In this document: positions 1-12,200 of the stretch, piece after piece
How positions within the stretch are numbered: the stretch's first letter is position 1
Layout of the letters: each line of letters starts with the position of its first letter
Assembly: GCF_932276165.1 (NCBI RefSeq)
Contig: NC_063986.1
Location: 9,622,501 to 9,686,500, forward strand
DNA: 64,000 nucleotides
Direction: 5' to 3'
Origin: Plutella xylostella
Lineage: Eukaryota; Arthropoda; Insecta; Lepidoptera; Plutellidae
The notes under the pieces: model-generated
What the model saw: the letters and a program-made list of their open reading frames with translations, nothing else
What the model was told of the DNA's origin: nothing
Databases searched by the model: none
Made by a program: the position numbers and the translations under genes

Positions 1-92
1 AATTATAAATATACATTTTATTCAACAGTTACTTACCAAGGTAAGTACGTATATTTGATATCATTGGCAGGGTTAGTTATTGAAATTCGTAC

Positions 93-267
93 CTATAGAC
101 TCGGTCCCAAGGCCCTCTTTCCTTCAGGGAGGCGCGGCATGTCTTCGGGATGCTCTGGTAGGATTCTCGTAGGAAGGCGGTGATCTCGAACAGTAGGACG
201 CAAGCGACTAAGCGGAGCGCGCGCGGGCATTCTGCGCCTATTGGCTTGCCCGATATACGAATGCTTG
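93..267 (-). CDS. unc80: unc80 coding exon 26 (~58 residues; last in window)
   Basis: SIRISGKPIGAECPRALRLV then CVLLFEITAFLRESYQ, matching vertebrate CPFALKMAACQLLLEITTFLRETF. Acceptor TTTCTAG, donor TATAG|GTACGA; ends phase 2, so the gene continues beyond position 1. Confidence 0.92.
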
Positions 268-3200
268 CTAGAAATTGGAAATACACAATTTGTTTGTTTA
301 GAGTATCGATGCGTCTGGTTGGGATGCTATAAAGATGATAGGTAATATTCTGAGAGAGTTTGGCCACAGATGGAACTATAATAGAACCATGTTTGTGGGT
401 AAGCGGGGTAGGAACGCCAGGAACGAATCAACGATATGACAGGAACAGGGCACTGTTAACTAGAAGGGGTGACTCAGGCGGTCACTTTGATAAAAAAAAA
501 ATCCTTACGACTTCAGAATAATTATGATACAGAACTTTATAGTCAGTACACCTATTTTACTAATCAATACTATAGTAAAGCATCACCCTGTACCTTCGTC
601 CAAAAAGTCCTCTTCCTCATCCTGCTGCAGCAGCTCGCGCTGGCCGTCGGGGTCGTTGACCAGATTGACCACATTCTCCAGATGCTTCTGGTCCTCGATC
701 AGCATCTCTTCAAGTTTGTTACCCAGCGCCTGTTTGGTAGGGACAACAATTATTGGGTGAAAATGAGAAATACAAATTTTGTTTACTTTGTGCACAATTT
801 TATGTAGGTAATTTATTTATTGTTGTTACTTGCCTCTGCCCATTGGTAGAAGAGCTTGCCAGCTAATCGTTGCCTTTTGATTTGAGGACTGGGCACAGCT
901 AGAACAATATCAAAAATAAAAAATATAATTAGACATTACACATTTCATAGTTTTACAGTATATTTTTAGGCATTTTTGGTGAAGAAAAAAATGTATTGCA
1001 GGCTTTTGACGGTGAAAGAGTTAACTACATCCATTCATACTTACAATCTTTTACGTTATGTATTAAAATTTATTTACTACATAATTACTTTTGTATGTTG
1101 TGCAATAAAGAATAAATAAATAAATTTACCTTCTTTCTTAGAGATGTTGGACTTGAGCCAATAAGGCCATTGTCCCTTATTGCAGTTGTGCACCAGGTGA
1201 GCGCACTCGAGGAGATAGGCCGCGCGGCCCACCACCACTGTGTTGGGCTGTGAGGTAAGATACAGGGTGTTAGAATAAGGATATTGTATGACGAGGGGCG
1301 TATAGGGGCTTGTAAAGGGGATGTTTCCTGGCTAATCACCATAGATTAGATTTTAGATTCTTTTTTAAGGGTTCGACATTTGAAAGAGATTAATTGAGCA
1401 AAAATGTATGGCTCTTAGCGGTTAAGCAACAACTGGCACGGTCAGACATTGGATGGGTAACCGATTTTAATTGGTTCTAGTCGTTAAGCTTAGTCAGAGG
1501 CTTTCGGGCAGCTTGAAAACCTCTGACAGTCGGGTTGCCCACTTACCCGACAACTCTCTCAGCACAAGCTTGTAGGGACGTGATGGGTCGTGATCAGTGG
1601 CGGCTGGTGCCTCAGATACCCGGTGGTGCACTTTATGGGTTTAGTAATTTTAGGAAGAAAAATAGAGTACCTACTTATTACAATTAGAAGTAATAAAATT
1701 ATAAGTATATTTTTTACCTTATTTATTGACGCGAAATTGCTTCTCCGCCGAAACGAAAACAACACACGGAATGCAAAATAAAGCATTTAGTCTCTCACAT
1801 CCACATAACCACATACAAATACAAATACAAATACTTATAAGTTTTATTTATTGTTTTGCACTAAAGGCCGAGGCGGCCCAGCAGAATTAATGTCCAGTCT
1901 ATTTTGAAATGTCCTATTGCTTTTTATGAAGTCAATTTTGTATTTTGCACTCATTTTCACTCACACACACACATACACACTCACGAAATCTTTACTACTT
2001 TCTTAGTTAATAAGTAATTAGCAAATTAATTACCTTACGTATTCGCGCACGAAAGGTGAATCTGTGAGAATGACATTACAAGTGCATCGTTCGTAGGTCA
2101 CCGCCACCGGTCAAGGCCGCCGCCCGCGCCTCCCGTGGCGTAAATTCGTATTATTTCGGCAATTTCCGGTCGCGTGCGGCGCACGAATTTATCCTAGAAC
2201 TGCATACAGTTTGTACTGAGCATCTTCCGTCTCACGCGCCAGGCGATTTCCATTCTGTTTCATACTACATGTAGGAGCTCGCTCCGTGCGACAATCCGAG
2301 CGCACGAGGCCGTTTTTGTTCAAGCAAAAATAAGATCTAATTCTTTCGCAGTAGAAATCAAAATAGGCCAGCTCGATTTAATTTAACACGTAACGATAAT
2401 CAGATTTATGTAATTTCTGTTTAGGGTAGGTATTACGGTTGTTATATTGGTATTTTTGTTAAGTTTTTTTTAGACGTACCTAGTATGGTATAGGAAGAAG
2501 GAAAGTACATATTTAGAAGGTTTTTAAATGGTAGTGCGTTGCACGGGCGCACTTGAGGTGCAGCCGCCACTGGTCGTGATGACGATGTATGGCTCTTGAA
2601 GATTAATTTTATTTGGGAAAGATGGTTGCTAGAAGGTCTACTGTTTGTCGTACAGCGGCGCGCTGCTCACTAGTACACACTCACCAGCGTGAGCAGCGCG
2701 GGCAGCAGCAGCGCGTCGGGCAGCGCGCCGGGCTGCGTGGCGTCCAGCAGCAGCGCCAGGCGGCTGAGCCCGGCGTACAGCGGCGCGCTGCTCACTAGTA
2801 CACACTCACCAGCGTGAGCAGCGCGGGCAGCAGCAGCGCGTCGGGCAGCGCGCCGGGCTGCGTGGCGTCCAGCAGCAGCGCCAGGCGGCTGAGCCCGGCG
2901 TACAGCGGCGCGCTGCTCACTAGTACACACTCACCAGCGTGAGCAGCGCGGGCAGCAGCAGCGCGTCGGGCAGCGCGCCGGGCTGCGTGGCGTCCAGCAG
3001 CAGCGCCAGGCGGCTGAGCCCGGCGTACAGCGGCGCGCTGCTCACGAGGCGTCGCCGCTTCAGGACGACGACCTCGGACTCGCCGCCGCCCGACCCGCCC
3101 TCGGCTGAGCCGCGGCGGGACATGACTGCGGAGATAATAATACTTTGAGACATGTGACATGAGTGACAACCAGTAAATTAAGGTTGTCCAACATTTATAT

Positions 3201-6200
3201 GGCACACCTGTCGAAGGCGGCAGAAGTCTGACTGCTACACTAGTCGTCTTTGTTTAACGATAAATTAGAATGTAGTCGAGTTGCAGATTTTAAGGCTATA
3301 ATAATAATTTGGGGTTCAATGCGCGGCATTGATAACCCGACCGCATTTGATGCATACTTACTCATATTCATGAAATAGGGGTGCAATTACACAATCTAGA
3401 ATTTAGGCAAGGTGGTATACTCACACCCACAGGAAGTCTCTTCGATGCTGCCGTCTCGTTTCTTCCCCATCTTGCGGAACCCGAACCGGTTCAGTCTGTC
3501 TTCAACCCGTTTTCTTGCCCTGAAAATAAGTTATTTACCATTAAAAGTAATCTCTTTTGTTTGAGATCCTAAGTGCAAGGGATCAATGAATATGCTAAGA
3601 AAAACTACGCAACGTACATCTAATAAAACGAATAAAACTGTGTTTCATAGGGATGAATTCTCGTAATTATAAGACACAAGAGCGACTTCATTGTTTTGTT
3701 TATGCCCCTTATTAGCGAGATTAAATAACCGATTGTTAAATATTTAACAAAGCAAACCTGTTCAACGTATGCCCAACCCTCCGTTTGACCGGTCTACTTG
3801 CGTGCGGCATGGGCTGCGCGGGGTGCGACGTGGCGGGGCGCGCTAGGGACGCCATGCTGCCGGAGATGGGCAGGCTCTCGCCGGACCCGCCGCCGTTGCG
3901 GATTAACTACATTTAGTGCCAATTTCTCAATTGTCGGTTATCTAACCGACAGGGATTGATTTATAAATAAAACGTCATCCCCATATAAAATTCATGACAG
4001 ATGTGTCAAAAGTTAATCACTACTCCCTGGTTATGCTCTAACCGAGAATGGAGAAATTGGCACTTAATATGCTAACAAACGGTCACAAACCTGTTCAACG
4101 TATGCCCAACCCTCCGTTTGACCGGTCTACTGGCGTGCGGCATGGGCTGCGCGGGGTGCGACGTGGCGGGGCGCGCTAGGGACGCCATGCTGCCGGAGAT
4201 GGGCAGGCTCTCGCCGGACCCGCCGCCGTTGCGGAGTAGAGAGTGGGAGCGCGGCTTCTGGCGGAACCAGTTTACTGTGGGAGTGGTGAGAATGGAATGT
4301 TTAGTAAACTGGTATAATTGTTAACTGTTATAATTATTTCGCGATTTCTTTCCTCCTTAATAACGGGGCCTTTGTGAAATGGTGGTAGATTATGACTTTT
4401 GACAAGTGATTCTAATATTCTACGTCGAAAAATAAACGATTTCATTTCATTTCATTTCATAACGAAAGTCAAATAAACTTCTGTCGATGCCGAAAGAGTC
4501 CTTTTAGCGTCAATTCACACGTACCACAACCACACCACGTCGCAGCGACAAAATGTGGTCAAGCTGTGGTTACGTGTGAATTGTGTGACAGCGGCTTTTT
4601 GCAGTTGCGTTGTGGCAGCGACAAAATGTCGATGTGGTTGCGTTGTCGCTGTCATTGCGATGTGGTAACCACGTCGTCGTGTGCAGTTAATATGGAAAAC
4701 AGGTTGCCGCGGTGCCGCCGCCGCGTGGCGGCGTTGCCGTTGCGATGTGGTTGCGTTGTGGTTGCGATGTGGTTGCGATGTGGTTGCGATGTGGTTGCGA
4801 TGTGGTCGTATTACACAGGTGGTCGATAACAACGGCAAAATGTGGCACGTGTGAATTGGATTATTCATTGTCAATACAAAATATACGCCCGACCACATCG
4901 CGTGGTTGTGGTGTGGTTGTGGCTGTGGTGTGGTTGTGGTACGTCTGAATTGACCCTTAGTATCGGGTTCGATTCCCAGCCGGGAATTTGTTTAAATACA
5001 GATATTTTTACTCCGTTCTTGGGTGTTCATTGTTTGTCTTGTGTAAATAACCAATCCGCCTTCCAGGCGTGGAGATTATGATACGATCCGTCTACTATTG
5101 GAGGAGGCGTTTTTTTACCCACAAGAAGAGATGCAGAAATATTTATGTAGACGACTTGAGCTTTTAAATGTTTGTAAAATATAGAGAAAGCGTAAAATTT
5201 TGTAACTTTCCTTATCTGGGTATAAAACTTGTATAATAAAGGCACAGTATACCGATGTGGCTGATGTGCGTGTGTTGGCGCGCGTGCGGCGGCGGCATGG
5301 CTCGCTCCGAGTGGCGCGGGGTGAGGGGGGGGCGGCGCGGGCCCCCGCACAGGGGGGACTGGCTGCCGCACTCGGACACGCACTCCGCTTCTAGGAGGCT
5401 CTGGGGATTATGTTATAAAGGGTTAGTTTAGATGGAGAGGGGGTTCTTGTGGGTTTTGTAAAGGTTGTGGACTGACTGCCGCATTCAGACACGTATTCCG
5501 CTTCTAGGAGGCTCTGCGGGTTTGATATGATATATTATAAAGGGTTAGATAGAGAGGGTTAGATTTGTGGTTGTGAAAGCGCTTTGAGTGAAGCGGCATG
5601 AGCGGCGGTTGCCGGGCCTCGCATTCCGCTTCTACGAGACTCTTCGGATTGAATGAGTAGACAGGGTTAGATTTGTGGATTGCGAAAGATTTTTGGAAGA
5701 TTACGCGTCTTGGACCTAACCGAAGTTGAAAACACCTAACAAATGGCATTCGAACAAGTCACAAATATTACGTGAAGACAAAGGTACGTATTTAATTAAT
5801 TTTAATCTAATCTGCCGGTTATAGTAATATGCCGAAGAATTTATGACTCAAATGGAGTCTACTCACCCGACCACCTTAGAAAGATAGCCGGAAAACCCGA
5901 GTACAGATTACTGTGACGCTTCTTGAGAAATACGTAATTTGAACCCTTTTCTAAATATGAAATCTTTTTCAAATCCTACAGACAAAAACAACTCACATGC
6001 GCCCCAGTAGAACTCGTACTCCTCTTCTTGAAGGTGAACTTCTTGTGCACCTTCTCGTCGGCCGCGCAGCCCGAGTCCGCACCCGTGTCTGAGCCACGCT
6101 CGTCGTCTTGAGTGCGGGGGATGTGGCTGTGGGGGATAATGGAGTTTATTACTATGGAAATAAAATGTAGATTTCAGAGTCCACGAATGTAAGTTATTGG

Positions 6201-9200
6201 TTTCAAAATCTTGGTATAAATGGTATACAATGAACTTCTGAGTCAACCCCTTTTGGTTTGGCATGGCATGGTAGACAGGTGGCGTCACAAATGGAGGCTC
6301 CGTTCTTGCACAGAAGGCTGCTGATGATGATTTCGAATGACCCTGCTTTCTTCTTACAGAATGACCCTGGTGCCCTCTTTACACTCTACTCGCGCACGTT
6401 ATGGACCACCCGCCCCCCGTGTGTACAGATATATAGAGCGATAGATAGACAGCAATAGTTACAGGAATAGAGAGCGCTGCAAAGAGCTGACTGCCAACCT
6501 CCATTGATGGAGAGGCACTATAAGGAGAAGAAGTTACAGAATGACCCTGGCTCTCTTACCGAATGACCCCGGTGCTCTAAGAGCGATAGATAGATAGTAA
6601 TAGTTACCGAATGACCCTGGCTCTCTTACCGAATGACCCCGGTGCTCTTAGAGCGATAGATAGATAGTAATAGTTACCGAATGACCCTGGCTCTCTTACC
6701 GAATGACCCCGGTGCTCTTAGAGCGATAGATAGATAGTAATAGTTACCGAATGACCCTGGCTCTCTTACCGAATGACCCTGGTGGTCTGCATATCTCTGT
6801 AGTGGACCACACGCCGCCCGTGTGTACAGATATATAGAGCGATAATAGATAGATAGTAATTGTTTACGTCAAAGATTCTATTTCCTACATGTGTCACTAG
6901 ATGGCGGTGTCGTCACCATTTGTACATCGCGGTATGGTTTGGTTTCACCATCCAGCCTATATTCTTTGAGTCATCAATAAAATGTAAGCGAACCTGAAAA
7001 TTTAGTATAAGTTATATATTGGTCCTTCGAGCCGGATGAGAGTTACCGAATGACCCCGGTGTGTACAGATATATAGAGCAATACATATAATATGGTAATA
7101 GTTACAAAATGACCCCGCTGTCCTATTCTTACCGAATGACCCCGGTGCTCTTAGAGCGATAGATATAATATGGTAATAGTTACATAATGAGCCCGGTGCT
7201 GTTACCGAATGACCCCGGTGCTTTTAGAGCGATAGATAGATAGCAATAGTTACAGAATGACCCTGGCTCTCTTACCGAATGACTCCGGTGCTCTTAGAGC
7301 GATAGATATAATGTGGTAATAGTTACATAATGAGCCCGGTGCTGTTACCGGTATTATAGAGCGGTAGATAGATAGTAATTGTTTAAGTTAAAGATTCTAT
7401 TTAGGTACTATATGTGTCACTAGATGGCGGTGTCGTCACCATTTGTACATCGCGGTATGATTTGGTTTCACCATCCAGCCTTTATTCTTTGAGTCATCAA
7501 TAAAATGTATGCCAACCTAAAAATTCTGTATATATATATTGGTCCTTCGAGCCGGATGAGAGTTACAGAATGACCCTGCTCTCTTACCGAATGACCCTGG
7601 TGGTCTGCATGTCTCGGTCCCGCTGCTCGCGGCGCTCCGCCGTGTCCAGGAGCCCGCTGAGCGCTGTCAGGCGGAACACCCCCCCGTGGGACTCGCGCAC
7701 GTAGTGGAGGAGTTGCCGGACTTCTGTGTAGAGGGTCTGGGGGGGTGAACGAATGAATGAATGAAGGAGTGAATGAATTAATGAACGAATAAATGAATTA
7801 ATGAACGAATTAATGAACGAATAAATGAATTAATGAACGAATAAATGATTGAATGAACGAATAAACGAATGGAAGAATTAAAATATAGGGGGAAATTGGT
7901 GACGTTTTGTTAAGGAGAGGGTATTGACATTCAGTTGGGCAAGTTGCAAAAAGATAGACAAAATACAGTGGAAATGGGCGGTTTGAATCGTCATGAATGC
8001 AAAAATGAAGTGTATTAGATCAGCAGCAAAAGCTAGCTTAGGTATTCATAAGTGTACCCAGACAATGGACAACAGATGGCTTTTGAAGATGATCATTACC
8101 TATTTGTGGTCTCTTGCCAAGAACCTATCTACAAAACCATAGCAATATAAACTCACAGAATTATCCAGCATCTTCAGCTCCTTGTGCATCATAGCGAACC
8201 GCGTAACCAGCACTCGGAAAGTCGCCTCTACGACGTACGTCTCTATGGCTCTATTTCCTTGCAGCCCCGCGCCGAAGTTAGTGGCGTAGCCCGCTTGCAG
8301 GTGCGCCATTTCTGGAGATTTCCCCGGTTTTAGTTTTTGTTGCGCTGCAAGGTAAGAAGTATTATTGGATTCTAGAATGTAAGGACAGTTGAGGTAATTT
8401 TTTATTAAGGTATTATACGTCAAGACTGCATTACTATTGTGTCATCATCGTTCGTCAATAATCGTACCTCGTTGAATGACTGAAAGTATGGAAAACTATG
8501 TTCTCGACCTTTACTCAAAGGCTACCAGTCTAAAGCCACCGGTCCTACGCGCTAAAGCATAAGTACCTTTCCGTTATCACTACATGCAAACTTATGACGA
8601 TAAACTATTACACTGATTATCACTCCCTGTAAAAAGTAGTGTTTGCTCTTGGTGACATATATATCTCTTGTCGACTGTACGTCAATAATTATATAATCCT
8701 AAAGACAATTTCCACTTACTCATAGGCGACACCATAGAAGCAGGCTCAGCGCAGTACCCAACCGTCGCGTGCAGATTATCCAGCACCTCCCTAATATTCG
8801 CGGTCTTGGTCATTTCCTTCAGTCGCAGCGTGAACTTGGGTATGGAGGCTGTGCGTAGTTCTCGTAACGAGTTTCTCGCTTGGACTCGGAGGCACTCGGC
8901 TTGGGGCCCGCGTAGGGCTGAGGAACAGCCGTGGGAGCAGCCTAGTTGGCGGAGGAGTCTGGAATATTGAGGTCTTATAAGTAAGCAAATATACAGGAAG
9001 AATTAGGAGAGAAAATAAATTTGTTTCGGAAATCAAGAAATAGCTATAACTAGCAATACAGAGATAGTGGTTGTGCATGTGGTAATAGCGTGACTCAGTT
9101 CTTCAACTGCTTACAATACCGTGTACTTGTAAAATAGAATGTAGACTTATAAAGAGTTTTTTTTAAATTGTTTATTTCTACGAGACCGCCAAATTTAAAA

Positions 9201-12200
9201 AATAAACAAATAATTACATTGCTCTAGGGGTATATAGTCCCAGAGTTTTAGACGCTACTTTTGATCCCCGCAGCACAAACACCTTGAAACGATACGAAAA
9301 AGATAACACAAGCCAAGCCTAGCCTAGCAATCTTACCTCAAAAGCACATGCATAATCATATGATACGGGCAGTCAATTTCCTCTTCCTCCTTGGTTTTCT
9401 CTTTAGTGCTGTCGCCACCTTCAGCGTTCGTGGACTCTTGACTCGCCGCGCATGGTAGGCCCGAGTCTCTGCCCTGGAAGTTATAAAAAACAATATAAGC
9501 ACACGTAGATTTAGTGAGACGCCCTCCAGTTAAGCAGGTCAGCTATAGGTTGTACCTACCTATGTCCAGCCTGTAAATACTTCACTGCATGAAATGAGCC
9601 TGCCTCCATTATGGCATTAACCCTTCAGTCTTGGAGGAGGCTCATGTCCTCCAATGGATTAAAAATATAGTAAGCTCTGCATTTTATAGTTAGACGATAT
9701 TACACAACCAATACATAACACTGTCATTGTGTTAGATAATAATAATTTACGTACTTGATACTAGCAATCTCCTCTTTTGTAGCTATTTAAAAACAACAAA
9801 TCAACTAATATAATTTCTCACCTTAGTCTCCCTCTCCTTATTAAAGTCCGTCGTCGGGTCACTACTGACCGGCACCTCTTGCGTGGGGTCCCAGTTCTTG
9901 TGCACTCCTATCTCCATCAGAGTGTCGACCAGGTTCAGCATCACCTCCATGACGCGGAGGGTCAGGTAGTAGCTGTCCATTGTGGATACGGAGTAGACTG
10001 CCTGGAGAATAGATAGATGGCAATTGAATAATAGGCCACTTGAAATTATTGAAGCTTGCACGAATGAGTAGTGAGAAGTTTCTTAGAAGGCTCTTCGTTC
10101 TTTTCTAGTCATACCCACTATATGTCTCTAATTTTATTTATAAAAAATTTGTACTACCTATATGCAATATTATTACATTATCTATACATTATGATATGTA
10201 TTTACTATTGGTATTTAAGAATTATATCTATTTATTTATAATATTACCGTATTATTATTATATTGTACACTTAGGTATCAGATGTCTCAATAGATGGGAG
10301 ATAGTCACGGAAGGACGCGACTGAAAATCAGTGCCGCGTCAGGTGGGTGGATGCCACCTCACTTGAAGCGGTGTAAGCTGAGGCGCGGGCCTTTTCGGTG
10401 CTGGACAACACACACCGCTATTACTTATAAGTTTATATTATATAAGGTTTTTTATTTGTTATTTTCTTTTTTTGTGTATTTTCTTGTGTATTATTGGTGT
10501 GTGCTGTGTGGTGAACCGAATAAAGAATTTTTATCTTTATCTTTAGTTGTATAATAACACATACTACGGTAATTGTAATTACTGTAGCTTGCACAAAGGA
10601 GTAGGTAGTAAGATTATTAATTTATGCCGAGTTGCAGAAAGGAACATTACTCTAAAGTCGGCATTAAGTCAAAGCAAGGCACCAATAGATTTAACGCCTA
10701 AATTAGATGAAAGTTGCTTTGTGCAACTCAGCGTTAGTGTGACAAGTATGAGCATTATAAATCGGCATTCTCTATAGCTATAGGTCCCAATTATTATGGA
10801 CTCCTATCTCCATCAGAGTGTCGACCAGGTTCAGCATGACCTCCATGACGCGGAGTGTCAGGTAGTAGCTGTCCATTGTGGATACTGAGTAGACCGCCTG
10901 AAAGATAGGTAAATGGAGAATACATACAAGAAACCCGTTTAGACACTACATTATACAGGGTGTTGCAAAAAGGGTATACTAAGCCGAAACCTACATGTGC
11001 AGCATGGTATATCTAAGCCTGAAACTGAAATCAGAATTTGAAAATTCGCGAATAAAAAAAAGGCGTGAGTGCGTGTTTTTTTTTTTATTTTTTTTACATG
11101 ATATAGTGACCTGCAATCGCCGACAAACTAGGTCATACATTATAGGCATTAAACCGTCAGCCAAACAGCAGTCGTCTGAGCAGTGGATTTAGCCTAGGAG
11201 ATTATGTACCTACAGTGGACGGTAAAGAAATTGGATTACTCTCAGGGTGACAATGCTACTGAGAGGGTTCAAGTTTCTATAGGTACGTTATGTTACTAAT
11301 AGGCCACTGATGTCATATACCTACCTTTACTCACCAAAATATCCATGTGCCGTTGAATCATTTTCTGTATCTTCGTTCCTGAAATAATAATCGTCGTTTT
11401 AAAAAAGACCGTACCGATGAAAATTGGTCCGCTTGTAGAGCTGCAAGGAATCGGTGCAACAAGCTGTGTAGGAACGCCAAACGCCGATTCATATTTGAAC
11501 AAATTGAACTCTCTTCGCCTGCAGGTACCTGGAAATTCCTCAGGACTCTTGGCGTGGGCAAACCTCCTAACCAGGATACACGTATTCCCTTTGATATCAA
11601 CGATCTCAACCTCCACTTCACTTCAGTTTCATTACTTGATCCTGATATCAAAAGGTTATCTTTAGATAATATTAAGAATTTTACAATTCCCACGCCGGAC
11701 ATTGACTCCTTTAATTTCGCACCAGCAACTCGGGACGAGGTCAAAAAGATCATTCTTTCGCTGAAATCCAGGGCTGTGGGACATGATAACATAGGACGTT
11801 TTATGATCACAACCCTTCTTGACATCCTACTCCCCGCTATAACCCATATTGTTAACTTTTCCCTTTCCTCAGGCCAATTTCCTAACCTTTGGCTCAAAGC
11901 CTACGTCCTTCCTCTGCCAAAAGTCCCAGCACCCACCGCTCCCAACGAGTACCGTCCTATCTCCATACTACCCTTCTTATCCAAAATCCTAGAGTCTATT
12001 GTGCATCGTCAGCTGACTATGTTTCTCTCAAATGGTGGTCTCCTGAACCCATTCCAATCTGGATTTCGTTCTGGACACAGTACCACCACAGCCTTGCTTA
12101 AGGTGACTGAAGACATCAGATGTGCCATGGAGGATCGGCGGGTAACAGTTCTGGTCCTGGTGGACTTTAGCAATGCGTTCAATGCCGTAGACCACGACCT

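Noticed and set aside
2795..3205. 136-residue minus-strand frame across exon 22 and its repeats
   Set aside because: It reads through the exon 22 donor into the tandem unit; only 2935-3125 is supported as coding.
4515..4898. 127-residue His/Thr/Arg-rich frame
   Set aside because: Generated by the GTGGTTGCGAT repeat inside a MITE.
5908..6288. 126-residue frame over exon 18
   Set aside because: Different frame from the UNC80 reading (RRRAWLRHG...), without homology.
6320..7605. Regularly spaced repeats resembling a CRISPR array
   Set aside because: The repeats are exon-derived, spacers are themselves repeated and the genome is eukaryotic.
11358..11897. 179-residue minus-strand frame
   Set aside because: Antisense shadow of the LINE reverse transcriptase.
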